Shown here piece after piece: positions 1 through 8,526 of a stretch of 64,000 nt of DNA. Source of the stretch: Microbacterium sp. STN6 (GTDB taxonomy: Bacteria; Actinomycetota; Actinomycetes; Actinomycetales; Microbacteriaceae). Numbering within the stretch: the stretch's first letter is position 1; the number at the start of each line of letters is the position of its first letter. Where the stretch lies: assembly GCF_026410545.1 (NCBI RefSeq), contig NZ_JAPMIT010000003.1, positions 62,001 to 126,000 of the forward strand. Direction: 5' to 3'. The notes under the pieces were generated by a model. That model saw only the letters and a program-made list of their open reading frames with translations, ran no database searches and was not told where the DNA came from. The translations under genes were made by a program, and so were the position numbers.

Positions 1-1
1 G

Positions 2-310
2 GCGACCCGCGTCGACGGCGCCAACCGCTGGCAATCGTTTCTGTACGTTACGATTCCCGGCATCCGCCCGATGCTCGTTTACGTCGTTGCAATGGACATC
101 ATCTACCTCGCGCAGGGATTCGCCGAGATCTTCGTGCTGACCCAGGGCGGGCCACTCGGCAGCACGACCACCGTCAACTACCTCATCTATACGCAAGCGT
201 TCCAGTACAACCAGTTCGGCTCCGCGTCGGCCATGGCCTTCGTGCTGTTCGCCTTTATCGTCGGATTCTCGCTGCTCTCGATCCGGGGGCTCATGGGGAG
301 GCAGAAGTGA
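2..310 (+). CDS. Sugar ABC transporter permease, MalF type (5' end missing)
   Basis: This is the last ~102 residues of an inner-membrane permease of a CUT1-type sugar importer. The reading frame is open from the window edge. It begins inside the cytoplasmic EAA loop (ATRVDGANRWQSF), which contacts the ATPase. Then come the FVLTQGGPLGSTTT segment typical of MalF/UgpA proteins and a final membrane helix ending in GLMGRQK. Its stop overlaps the GTG of the next permease (GTGA), so the two are translationally coupled. The binding protein presumably lies upstream, outside the window. Substrate cannot be read from this fragment; the rhamnosidase next door suggests a rhamnose-containing sugar. Confidence 0.9.
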   Translation, partial: ATRVDGANRWQSFLYVTIPGIRPMLVYVVAMDIIYLAQGFAEIFVLTQGGPLGSTTTVNYLIYTQAFQYNQFGSASAMAFVLFAFIVGFSLLSIRGLMGRQK

Positions 311-1224
311 CCGCACCCACCGCCACGCTGCGCTCCAGTGCCGTACGCTCCAAGCGTCGGGGCATGAACCCGCGTCGCAACCGCGTCGGCATGGCTGTGG
401 CACTCGTGCTCGCCGCCCTCGCCGTGTTGCTGCCGTTCTTCTGGATGATCAGCCTCGCATTCACACCGGAGAAGGATGCCTTCCGCTCGGTCAGTCTCGT
501 TCCCGCCAACCCGACGCTCGAAAATTTCGGCACGGCGTTCATCGACGCGAACCTGTTGCACGCCCTCTATAACTCCGCCATCGTCGCGTTGGTGGCAGTC
601 ATCGCCAACTGCATCATCCCGGTGCTCGCAGGCTATGCGTTCGCGATGATGCCCTTCCCCGGCAGCACCGCGATGTTCTTCGGGCTCGTCGCAACGAGCG
701 CGATCCCCGTCTCGGTGACGCTTATCCCCCTGTTCCTCATGGCGAAGGGCATTCCGCTTGCTGGTGGCAACGATATCTTCGGCCACGGCGGCAGCGGGCT
801 GCTCGACACGCTCGGCGGCATCATGCTGCCGTACCTCGTCGCACCTATGAACATTTTCCTTGCGCGGCAGTATTTCAGCACGGCACCGGCCGAACTCGCT
901 GAGGCTGCCCGCATCGACGGCGCGGGCGAGCTTCGCATCTTTTTCAGGGTCTATCTGCCGCTGGCGCGCCCGCTGATCGCAGTGGTCGCGATCTTCGCGT
1001 TTACGGCCGTTTGGGACGACTTCCTGTGGCCACTCGTGGTCACATCCTCGACGGAAATGCAGACCGTACAGCTGGCGCTCGCACGGTTCCTCGCTAGTGG
1101 GAATGTTCAATACGCGCCATTGATGGCTGCGTCGGTGATTGTAACAATCCCTGTGTTGCTCGTCTTCCTATTCAATCAACGCAGCTTCATCTCTGGGCTG
1201 TCGGACGGCAGCGTCAAAGGCTAA
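307..1224 (+). CDS. Sugar ABC transporter permease, MalG type
   Basis: A 305-residue inner-membrane permease that pairs with the preceding one. A basic N-terminal tail precedes the first helix at about residues 27-50, and several further hydrophobic segments follow. The EAA loop reads EAARIDGAGELRIFF at about residues 198-212, and the protein ends in a short basic tail as in MalG/AraQ proteins. The start is GTG, overlapping the upstream stop. No ATP-binding gene follows; the next gene is a convergent rhamnosidase. Transport of a rhamnose-containing glycan is inferred only from position. Confidence 0.9.
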   Translation: MTAPTATLRSSAVRSKRRGMNPRRNRVGMAVALVLAALAVLLPFFWMISLAFTPEKDAFRSVSLVPANPTLENFGTAFIDANLLHALYNSAIVALVAVIANCIIPVLAGYAFAMMPFPGSTAMFFGLVATSAIPVSVTLIPLFLMAKGIPLAGGNDIFGHGGSGLLDTLGGIMLPYLVAPMNIFLARQYFSTAPAELAEAARIDGAGELRIFFRVYLPLARPLIAVVAIFAFTAVWDDFLWPLVVTSSTEMQTVQLALARFLASGNVQYAPLMAASVIVTIPVLLVFLFNQRSFISGLSDGSVKG

Positions 1225-1274
1225 AGCCCCATCTGTCGGGCCAACTTCTCGGCCTAAGGTCATGGGCACGACCG

Positions 1275-3983
1275 TTACCAGCGTCGCGACTCGGGCCTGC
1301 GCGGATCGTCTGCCGCCGCACGGTACGCGCAGGTGAACCGGTGGTGACCGGCTCCGACTTCGGCGACCGAATCCGAAGCGTCGGGCAGCGTGACGACCGC
1401 GTGCAGCCCGGCGGGAATCTCGACGTCGAGCGTGAACGCGTCGCCGTCCCGCCGCCATGACGAACCCACGTAACCGTAGGAAGAAAGCTGTCGCATCGAG
1501 GCGTGAGAGAGCCCGCCGCCCGGTCGTGGGCGAATTCTGATCTTCCGCTCGCCCGCCTTCGGTAGCTCAAGGCCGGCGACGACACGATGCATGAAATCGG
1601 CGACCGCTCCAAGAGCGTAGTGGTTGAACGATGTCATGCCGCCAGGGTTGATCGACCCGTCTGGGAGCATGCTGTCCCACCGTTCCCAGATCGTCGTCGC
1701 TCCCATCTCGACCGAGAATAGCCACGAGGGAACCTCGTCTTGGAACAACAGGTGGTATGCCTCGTCGACACCACCGGCGAGAGCGAGTGCGTCGCACACA
1801 ATCGGAGTCCCGACGAAACCCGTACTGATATGGAATCCGGAACCCGCGACCAGCTCGCGCATGCGCTCACCCGCGTGCCGCGCCTGCTCCTCTGTAGCGA
1901 ATAGGTCGAAGACAAGGGCCAGGGCGATCGCCGTGACGGTGTCACTGACCAGCCGACCGCTCGGCGAGACGTACTCGGCCTGGAACGCCGCGACCGCCTT
2001 ATCGGCTATCGCCGCGTACCGCTTGTGGTCGTTTGCCTCTCCCAGGATCTCGGCCGAAGCGGCCACGATCCGGGCGGTGTGAGCGTGATACGCGGTGGCC
2101 ACCAGGTACTTGTCGGTGCGCGAATCTGCGGGGTTCTCTGGCGGGGCGGTCGGGTCCAACCAGTCGCCGAGCTGGAAGCCTGAGTTCCAGAGACCCGAGT
2201 GGCCTGTAAGGCTGTCGACCAGATCCACCCACGCCTTCATGCTCTCGTACTGGTTTTCGAGCACCCTTCGGTCGCCGTCGTTCTGGTACATCACCCACGG
2301 CACGATGACGGCGGCGTCGCCCCACGCAGCGGTCGGAAAGTTCGGGAAACCGCACTCGATCCATGGCACAAAGTTCGGCACATGCCCGTGCACCTTCTGC
2401 TCGGCGGCAAGGTCTCGGAGCCATCCGGTGAGCACCCCGTTGGCGGTGAACAGCGAAAGCGCGGTCGGTGCGAAGACCTGAATGTCTCCCGTCCAGCCCA
2501 TCCGCTCGTCGCGTTGCGGGCAATCCGTCGGAAGATCAACGAAGTTGTCCCTCATGCTCCAAACGACGTTCTCGTGCAAACGATTCAGCGAGTCGCTCGA
2601 TGAGTCGAACCATCCCGACCGCATCATGTCCGAATGCACGACCAGCGCCTCGACATCCACCGTCTCGACTCCGCCGGGCCAGCCCTCGAGCTCGGCAAAG
2701 CGAAATCCGTGGACGGTGAATCGTGGCGCCCACTCCTCAGTGTCTCCTCCAGCGAGCGTGAACGCGTCGACCGATGTTGCCGTTCGCAGCGGCCTGATCC
2801 CGAGCTCGCCGTTTTCAAGCACTTCTGCGTGGTGCACTCGAACCACATCGCCCGCTTGCCCCGAGACTCGAATGCGAAGCTTTCCTGCGATGTTCTGCCC
2901 GAAGTCGAGTCGGATGCGCCCGCTCTCGACCAGCCGCACCTCGGTCGGCCGAATCGTCTCGGTCACGCGAACCGGAGGACCGGTCGGAGCCTCGATGACC
3001 GCCGGGAAACGGTCGATGGGCAGCGCTTCGGGACGGAACCACCGCTCGTCCTCGGTAAAACCAGGAGCGCTCCAGCCTTCGGGCAGCAGCCGCGAGTCGT
3101 AGGCCTCGCCCTCATACAGCCCCACCGCGGTGATCGGCGAGAGGGATGCCGCCCAGCTACTCGCGAGCGGAACGTGCCGTACCTCCCCGCTCGACAGGGT
3201 GAGTTCCAGCTGTGCCAGAAGAGACAGATCGGTGCCGTAGTTGTCCCACTCGCCGCCGTCAAAGCCGATTCGGCCGCGGTACCACCCGTCGGCCATCCAC
3301 GCGCCAATGACGTTCCCGCCAGGACGCAAGAACGCGGTGATGTCGTACGTCTGATAGCGGATGCGGTGCGAATAGCTCGTCCATCCCGGTGCAAGTTCTT
3401 CGTCACCGACTCGGGAGCCGTTCAGTTCAAGCTCATACAGTCCGTGCGCAGTCGCGTAGATGCGGGCACGGCTGACCGCACCGAGGTCTACGCCCAGCTT
3501 GTCGAGGTTCACCTCGTTTCTCAGCAGATAGCCGGGTCGCAGCACACCCTGCGGCGCACTCGGTGAGGGTGACACAAATGGCTCAGCCCAGTCCGAACGC
3601 TCGAGCAGGCCGGCTTCGATGGCAAGCGGAGAACTCCATGCGCTCTCCGTGCCGACCTCGTCCACCACGCTGACCCTGACCTCGACCCGTTCGCGTGACG
3701 ACAACGGCTCAAAAGGCCACTCCACGAACTGTGAGCGGTCAGTGCGCTCGGTGTGCGTGCGGCGACGGCCACGCGCATCCGTCATCTCGATGCGGTACGC
3801 GCTCTGAGACCGGGCTCCCGTGATCATCCAGGACAGACGGGGATTGCGCTCATCGATGCCGATGCTCGGCGCATCGATGCGATTCTCAAGCCAGATTCGG
3901 CTCACCGCTAGCGTGGTTTCAGGGGTGACGGTCACGAAGGGTTCTCTCTCGTTCGATGCGATGTAGATGCCTGCGCTGCGCAT
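1275..3983 (-). CDS. Alpha-L-rhamnosidase, GH78
   Basis: A 902-residue inverting glycosidase that releases terminal alpha-L-rhamnose. Visible GH78 landmarks are ERNPRLSW near the N-terminus, beta-sandwich segments with GWYRGRIGFDGG, the acidic motif DCPQRDERMGW near residue 490 (its Glu is the expected general acid), and GATTIWERWDS plus SFNHYALGAVADF near residues 760-780 of the (alpha/alpha)6 barrel. There is no signal peptide, so it acts inside the cell on imported oligosaccharides or glycosides. The frame is open further upstream, but ATG at 3983 is chosen because it has an AAGGG site and lies 2 bp after the upstream permease stop. It is the last gene of the 7184-to-1275 operon. Confidence 0.93.
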   Translation of the reverse strand: MRSAGIYIASNEREPFVTVTPETTLAVSRIWLENRIDAPSIGIDERNPRLSWMITGARSQSAYRIEMTDARGRRRTHTERTDRSQFVEWPFEPLSSRERVEVRVSVVDEVGTESAWSSPLAIEAGLLERSDWAEPFVSPSPSAPQGVLRPGYLLRNEVNLDKLGVDLGAVSRARIYATAHGLYELELNGSRVGDEELAPGWTSYSHRIRYQTYDITAFLRPGGNVIGAWMADGWYRGRIGFDGGEWDNYGTDLSLLAQLELTLSSGEVRHVPLASSWAASLSPITAVGLYEGEAYDSRLLPEGWSAPGFTEDERWFRPEALPIDRFPAVIEAPTGPPVRVTETIRPTEVRLVESGRIRLDFGQNIAGKLRIRVSGQAGDVVRVHHAEVLENGELGIRPLRTATSVDAFTLAGGDTEEWAPRFTVHGFRFAELEGWPGGVETVDVEALVVHSDMMRSGWFDSSSDSLNRLHENVVWSMRDNFVDLPTDCPQRDERMGWTGDIQVFAPTALSLFTANGVLTGWLRDLAAEQKVHGHVPNFVPWIECGFPNFPTAAWGDAAVIVPWVMYQNDGDRRVLENQYESMKAWVDLVDSLTGHSGLWNSGFQLGDWLDPTAPPENPADSRTDKYLVATAYHAHTARIVAASAEILGEANDHKRYAAIADKAVAAFQAEYVSPSGRLVSDTVTAIALALVFDLFATEEQARHAGERMRELVAGSGFHISTGFVGTPIVCDALALAGGVDEAYHLLFQDEVPSWLFSVEMGATTIWERWDSMLPDGSINPGGMTSFNHYALGAVADFMHRVVAGLELPKAGERKIRIRPRPGGGLSHASMRQLSSYGYVGSSWRRDGDAFTLDVEIPAGLHAVVTLPDASDSVAEVGAGHHRFTCAYRAAADDPRRPESRRW

Positions 3984-3985
3984 GC

Positions 3986-4888
3986 TCAGCCCTTGACCGA
4001 ACCGGCCGTGAGGCCCTTCATGACGCGCTGGTTGAGGATGAGATAGATGATCAGGGTTCCGAAGACGCTGACGCAGATGGCGGCGAAGAGCGGGCCGTAC
4101 GCGACCTGACCGTAGTTCCCGGTGAAGTTCAGCAGACCCACCTGGATCGTCTGAAGGCTCTGGCTGTTCGTGAACGTCAAGGCAATGAGGAGGTCGTTCC
4201 ACAGGAAGAAGAACTGCACGAGCGCCACCGTGAAGACGGCGTTGCGAACCATGGGGAACCCGACCGACCAGAACGACCGGAAGATGCTCGCGCCGTCGAG
4301 AGTCGACGCCTCAAAGATCTCCCGCGGGATCGCGCGGAAGTAGGTCGCCATCATGAAGACGGTCAGCGGCATGCCGGTTGCAGTGTAGGTGATGATCAGC
4401 GGCCAGAGCGTGCCCGTGAGCTGGGTCTGGAAGTAGATGGTGAAGAGCGGCAGAAGGATCATCTGGCCCGGGATCATAATGCCGGCGAGGAAGATGAGAA
4501 GAACGGTTCCGCGCCCCTTCCACACCATCACCTCGAGGGCGAAGCCTGCGGCGACTCCGAAGAGAATGATCAGCGCAAGCGAGGGGAAAACCGTCAGCAC
4601 GCTGTTCTGAATGTACTGGCCCATCTGGCCGGTGGTGAACGCGTCGACGTAGTTGGAGAACTCAAGCGTCGTCGGCAGCTTCCAGAACGGATCACTGAGG
4701 AACTGCGCCTGCGTCTTGAACGAGCTCTGAAGGGTCCAGAAGAGCGGGTAGATCTCGATGATGAGAACGAACGCGATCACGATACGCAACGGCAGGCGGC
4801 GCAGGAATCGGGTGACGGCGGCAGCGGGGCGAGGAGGCGCCGTGGTCGTCGTCTCCGGACGGCCGGATTCAGTGATGATGTCGGTCAT
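3986..4888 (-). CDS. Sugar ABC transporter permease, MalG type
   Basis: A ~300-residue inner-membrane permease. A Thr/Pro-rich cytoplasmic start precedes the first helix (VIAFVLIIEIYPLFW). The EAA loop is EASTLDGASIFRSFW, and the tail ends in GLTAGSVKG, like the permease at 1224. An earlier ATG at 4897 overlaps the upstream stop (ATGA), but its Shine-Dalgarno would touch the start codon. ATG at 4888 has GAAGGG at good spacing and is preferred. It lies between the other permease and the GH78 gene in one operon, so it probably imports the substrate of that rhamnosidase. Confidence 0.9.
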   Translation of the reverse strand: MTDIITESGRPETTTTAPPRPAAAVTRFLRRLPLRIVIAFVLIIEIYPLFWTLQSSFKTQAQFLSDPFWKLPTTLEFSNYVDAFTTGQMGQYIQNSVLTVFPSLALIILFGVAAGFALEVMVWKGRGTVLLIFLAGIMIPGQMILLPLFTIYFQTQLTGTLWPLIITYTATGMPLTVFMMATYFRAIPREIFEASTLDGASIFRSFWSVGFPMVRNAVFTVALVQFFFLWNDLLIALTFTNSQSLQTIQVGLLNFTGNYGQVAYGPLFAAICVSVFGTLIIYLILNQRVMKGLTAGSVKG

Positions 4889-4893
4889 GGCCC

Positions 4894-5778
4894 TCATCCC
4901 TTCGTGAGATCGCGTCGCGTCGAACGGAAGATGAAGATGGTCACAACCAGACACAGCAGCGTGAGCATGAATGCGATGGTGCTTCCGTAGCCGTAGTCGC
5001 CGTACGTGAACGCGGTCTGGTACATGTACAGCGTTAGGGGTGTCGTCGCGTTCCCTGGGCCGCCGTTCGTGAGCGCCAGCACCGAGTCGAAGACCTTGAT
5101 GGTCCCGTTGATGCTGAATATCACGGAGGAGAGAAGGACTGGCAGCGAGAGCGGGATGACGATGCTTCGCACAAGTCGCCAGCCGCTTGCGCCGTCGATG
5201 CGCGCCGATTCGATGATGTCGTCGGGTATGTCGACCAGTCCCGCGTAGAGCAGCACGGCGTAGAAGCCCATCGAGCGCCAGATGTCCATGATCACAATGA
5301 CCCAGAAGGCCGAGTCCGCATGGCCGAACCAGTCGACGCTGGCGATTCCGAACGCGTTCAGCAGGCCGTTGACCGGCCCGGTCTGCGGTGCCGACTCGAA
5401 GAACTTCTGGAAGAGCAATGCCACGGCCACGGTTGGCAGCACGACGGGAAAGAAGACGAGAGTGCGGATCGTGGCAGAACCCTTGCGTAGCCAGAACTGG
5501 TAGAGCAGCGCGAAGAGGTAACCGAGTACGACCTGGCCGACGGTGAGAACGACCGCGTACTTGATGGTGAAGCCGAACGCCTTCCAGGCGGCGGGATCCA
5601 GCGCAAACTTCACGAAATTGTCGAAGCCGGCGAAAGTGAACCCGGTGACGATGCTTCCATTGAAGAAGGTGTAGCCAAGAGACCAGAAGATCGGAACGAG
5701 GATGACGAGGCTGTATACCAGCAGCGCCGGCCCGACAAGGATGACGATCGCGCGTTTGTCCCCGAGGACGCTCTTCAT
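4894..5778 (-). CDS. Sugar ABC transporter permease, MalF type
   Basis: A 294-residue inner-membrane permease with a first helix near residues 10-33, an EAA loop ESARIDGASGWRLVR, and the LALTNGGPGNATTPL segment that marks MalF/UgpA proteins. It follows the binding-protein gene by about 100 bp, a gap that contains a strong stem-loop (5811-5855), and it overlaps the next permease. Together with the lipoprotein at 5880-7184 it makes a complete CUT1 importer except for the ATPase. Confidence 0.91.
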   Translation of the reverse strand: MKSVLGDKRAIVILVGPALLVYSLVILVPIFWSLGYTFFNGSIVTGFTFAGFDNFVKFALDPAAWKAFGFTIKYAVVLTVGQVVLGYLFALLYQFWLRKGSATIRTLVFFPVVLPTVAVALLFQKFFESAPQTGPVNGLLNAFGIASVDWFGHADSAFWVIVIMDIWRSMGFYAVLLYAGLVDIPDDIIESARIDGASGWRLVRSIVIPLSLPVLLSSVIFSINGTIKVFDSVLALTNGGPGNATTPLTLYMYQTAFTYGDYGYGSTIAFMLTLLCLVVTIFIFRSTRRDLTKG

Positions 5779-5810
5779 ATATTTACAACTTTCGGATCAG
5801 GGCAGAGTCG

Positions 5811-5855
5811 GTGCCGGGGCGGGGCGGTTTCGCCTTCATCGCCCCGCCCGGGCAC
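5811..5855 (-). terminator. Stem-loop between binding-protein and permease genes
   Basis: The 16-base arms 5811-5826 and 5840-5855 pair with one mismatch around a 13-base loop. No clear U-tract follows. By analogy with malE-malF type operons, it may reduce read-through or protect the upstream mRNA so that the binding protein is made in excess over the permeases. That role is inferred. Confidence 0.6.
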
Positions 5856-5879
5856 CTCCGCGGTGAGAACGTGTGCGGT

Positions 5880-7184
5880 CTACTGCGCGTCCTGAACGAG
5901 CTTCATGAACTGCTCTCCGCTCAGGCTGCCCGAGACGAGCCCGGCCGCATTGCTCTGGCTGACCTGCGTGCGCTTAGCGGAGAACAGCGCCTCGAACCAC
6001 AGCACGCTCGACTTCGTGTCAGAAACCTTCTGCTGCACGAGCTTGGTCAGATCCGACAGATTGTCCGGGACCTTGGTCACCTTGAAGCCGGAGACGACGC
6101 CGCCGTTCGCAAGGGCGAGGTCGCCGTAGTTGTTCGCGATGCACTTGATCCACGCTTGCGTCTTGGGGCCGTACTTCGACTGCGAGAACATCACGGGAAT
6201 ACCGATGTTCGAGGGAATGTCGTCGATACTGCCCTTGCCGCCGGTGACGGCCGGGAACGGCATGAAGCCGATGTTCTCTTGACCGATCTGATCCTGTTTC
6301 GGGTCGGCGAAGTTGGTGAGAGACCAGCTGCCGTTGTACATCATGGCCGCCTTGCCGGTCAGGAACGTGTTGAACATGCCGTTGTAGTCGATGGAACCGA
6401 CGGATGAGCCGAATGCGCCGTCCGCACCGAGCTTTGCTACGGCGTCTGCCGCCTTCACGTACTCATCGTCGGTGAGCTTGGCCGAGCCGTCAGCGACCTT
6501 CTGCATGGCGTCAGTTCCAAGGTCGCGGTACAGATAGCCGCTGATGAGCCGTGTGATCGGCCAGCCGTCCTTGCCATCCGTTGAAATGGGCTGAACACCG
6601 GCGGCGTTGAGCTTCTTCGACACGTCAACCAGCTCATCCCAGGTCTTCGGGATCTCGATGTTGTTCGCTTGGAAGATCTTCTTGTTGTACCAAATTCCTT
6701 CGATGTTGAACTCCGTCGGGAAGACATAGGCGTCGTCGGTTCCGTAGAGCTGCTTGATGGTCGACATCGCTGCAGGCAGGATGCTGCCTGAGTCGCTGCC
6801 CAATGCCTTGGTCACGTCTACGATCTTGTTCGCCTTGATGAACTGCTTCATCAGGTCGGGCGTGCCGGATGCCGTCGACATCGTAGGCAGGGCGTTCTGG
6901 CCGGCGAGGAGCTGGAGCTTCTGATCGACGGTGGTGCCAGGCGTTGTCGATATCTTGAGCGGCTGCGCCTTCTGCTCAGCGGCGCATTGATTCTTACTGA
7001 CGATCTTCAGCACGGTTGAGATCTGCGTGTTCGTGTCAGAGCTGAGGTACGCGAACTCGGCGCTTTCCTTCTGAGAGCCGGATCCGCCGCCGGACGAGCA
7101 CGCGGAAAGTGCGAGAGCGCCGACTCCGATGAGCGCAAGCGTTGGGATGAGGCGACGGGAGCGCCTCTTTGCTGCTGTGGTCAC
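5880..7184 (-). CDS. Sugar-binding lipoprotein of ABC importer
   Basis: A 434-residue extracellular solute-binding protein (family 1). It has a basic N-terminus, a hydrophobic stretch, then a lipobox ALSAC, so it should be lipid-anchored outside the membrane. The body shows the usual family features (YNKKIFQANNIEIPKTWDEL, MMYNGSWSL). The GTG start at 7184 is supported by AAGGAGG four bases upstream. It is the first gene of the operon that continues through two permeases and a GH78. Two LacI-type operators flank its likely promoter (7218 and 7285). An oligosaccharide or glycoside containing rhamnose is the likely ligand, from context only. Confidence 0.9.
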   Translation of the reverse strand: MTTAAKRRSRRLIPTLALIGVGALALSACSSGGGSGSQKESAEFAYLSSDTNTQISTVLKIVSKNQCAAEQKAQPLKISTTPGTTVDQKLQLLAGQNALPTMSTASGTPDLMKQFIKANKIVDVTKALGSDSGSILPAAMSTIKQLYGTDDAYVFPTEFNIEGIWYNKKIFQANNIEIPKTWDELVDVSKKLNAAGVQPISTDGKDGWPITRLISGYLYRDLGTDAMQKVADGSAKLTDDEYVKAADAVAKLGADGAFGSSVGSIDYNGMFNTFLTGKAAMMYNGSWSLTNFADPKQDQIGQENIGFMPFPAVTGGKGSIDDIPSNIGIPVMFSQSKYGPKTQAWIKCIANNYGDLALANGGVVSGFKVTKVPDNLSDLTKLVQQKVSDTKSSVLWFEALFSAKRTQVSQSNAAGLVSGSLSGEQFMKLVQDAQ

Positions 7185-7217
7185 AATTCCTCCTTGAACG
7201 GCGACGCCTCCGGGTTG

Positions 7218-7229
7218 TGAAGCGTTTCA
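7218..7229. promoter_or_regulatory. LacI-type operator, TGAAGCGTTTCA
   Basis: A near-perfect 12-base palindrome 34 bp upstream of the binding-protein start. It sits on the downstream side of a TTGACA-like -35 element read on the minus strand (7260-7265). With the second site 67 bp away (centre to centre), it could support repression by looping. The divergent LacI protein at 7445 is the natural candidate. Confidence 0.7.
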
Positions 7230-7284
7230 TAGAGGAGAATCACATATACGCTTGGGGTATGTCAACTGTCGTTTGGTAACAATT

Positions 7285-7296
7285 TGAAGCGCTTCA
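7285..7296. promoter_or_regulatory. LacI-type operator, TGAAGCGCTTCA
   Basis: A perfect 12-base palindrome in the gap between the divergent importer operon and the LacI gene at 7445. It could control both directions. It differs from the site at 7218 by one base. Confidence 0.75.
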
Positions 7297-7444
7297 TGAA
7301 TGTCGGCATGATTTGATCAGGAAAGGCCGGTAGATGCCGTGATGCACGAAGCGGCCTTCCGGCGGGAAAAGCAGACGTCATGTGCGAGCATTTCCACAGC
7401 AGAGCCGGCGGCGAAGATGGCCGCCCTATGAACGAGGTGCAGAG

Positions 7445-8503
7445 ATGTCCGACGCGACCCGCAAAGGCACGGGACGTGCGCAGCCGAGCATGTCAGACGT
7501 TGCCAAGCTGGCCGGCGTCGCCATCGGAACCGTATCCAATACGCTGAACAGCCCGGAGAAGGTCACTGAGGCGACCAGAAGGCGGGTCATGGCCGCCATC
7601 GCCGAGCTCGGCTTCGTGCGCAATGATGCGGCTCGCTCGCTCGCTGCCGGCACAAGCACCACCGTCGGCCTCGTTGTTGCGGATCTCGGCAACTCGTTCT
7701 TCGTGGATATCGCACGAGGCGCGGAAGCCACGGTGCGTCAGCACGGAATGAACCTGCTCATCGCCAACAGCGACGTCGATCTCGCCAAGCAGTCGAACAA
7801 CCTCGCTGTCTTCGAGCAAGCGCGAGTGGCGGGCGTGCTGCTCGCGCCCCTTGACACCCCATTCGTCGAGGTGTCCGCCCGCCTGACATCCAACACACCG
7901 CTCGTGCTCGTCAACTACGAGTCCCGCCGCAAGCTCTATTCCGGGGTGGTCGTCGACGAGCGACGCGGTGGATTCCTGGCGGCCCGACATGTGCTCGACC
8001 TCGGCCGACGGCGACTACTTTTCGTCGGTGGGCCCCTGAGTCTGCGCGCCGTTGCCGAACGGTACGAGGGCGCCCAGCGCGCTGTCGCTGACGTCGCGGA
8101 CGCCACGCTGGACCTCGTCGAGACGCACGGTCAGAACATCCGGCATGGGAAACAGGCAGCACGCGAGCTCGTCGCTCGCAGCAATCCGATCGCCATCGAT
8201 GGAATCGTCGCGGCCTCCGATCTCCTCGCCATCGGAGTCATTCAGGTGTTCGACGAACTCGCTGACTTCGACGTGCCCGGGGATGTGGCCATCGTCGGGT
8301 ATGACAACAACCACTTCGCCTCAGAGAGCAACGTGCCCGTCTCGACCGTCAGCCAGCCAGGCGAGGAAATGGGGCGCCTGGCAGCCGAGCTGCTCTGTGA
8401 GGAGATCGCGGGAACTGCGGCGCGCGACAAGCAGACCGTCGTACTACAGCCCCACCTTCTGCCGCGCCGAAGCAGTCTCGGTGATGCGTGGCGCCGCGAT
8501 TGA
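7445..8503 (+). CDS. LacI-family transcriptional regulator
   Basis: A 352-residue repressor. The N-terminal helix-turn-helix and hinge helix are clear (MSDVAKLAGVAIGTVSNTLN, then GFVRNDAARSLA). A periplasmic-binding-like sensor domain follows (DGIVAASDLLAIG, IVGYDNN). ATG at 7445 is chosen because a GAGGTG site precedes it. It is divergent from the importer/GH78 operon, with two palindromic operators between them, so it most likely represses that operon until a rhamnose-derived inducer appears. Confidence 0.92.
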   Translation: MSDATRKGTGRAQPSMSDVAKLAGVAIGTVSNTLNSPEKVTEATRRRVMAAIAELGFVRNDAARSLAAGTSTTVGLVVADLGNSFFVDIARGAEATVRQHGMNLLIANSDVDLAKQSNNLAVFEQARVAGVLLAPLDTPFVEVSARLTSNTPLVLVNYESRRKLYSGVVVDERRGGFLAARHVLDLGRRRLLFVGGPLSLRAVAERYEGAQRAVADVADATLDLVETHGQNIRHGKQAARELVARSNPIAIDGIVAASDLLAIGVIQVFDELADFDVPGDVAIVGYDNNHFASESNVPVSTVSQPGEEMGRLAAELLCEEIAGTAARDKQTVVLQPHLLPRRSSLGDAWRRD

Positions 8504-8526
8504 GAGTCAGCCGGTCGACGCGAAAT

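Noticed and set aside
187-1110. Minus-strand open frame opposite the first MalG-type permease
   Set aside because: Charged, motif-free antisense of a clear membrane permease; typical of high-GC shadow frames.
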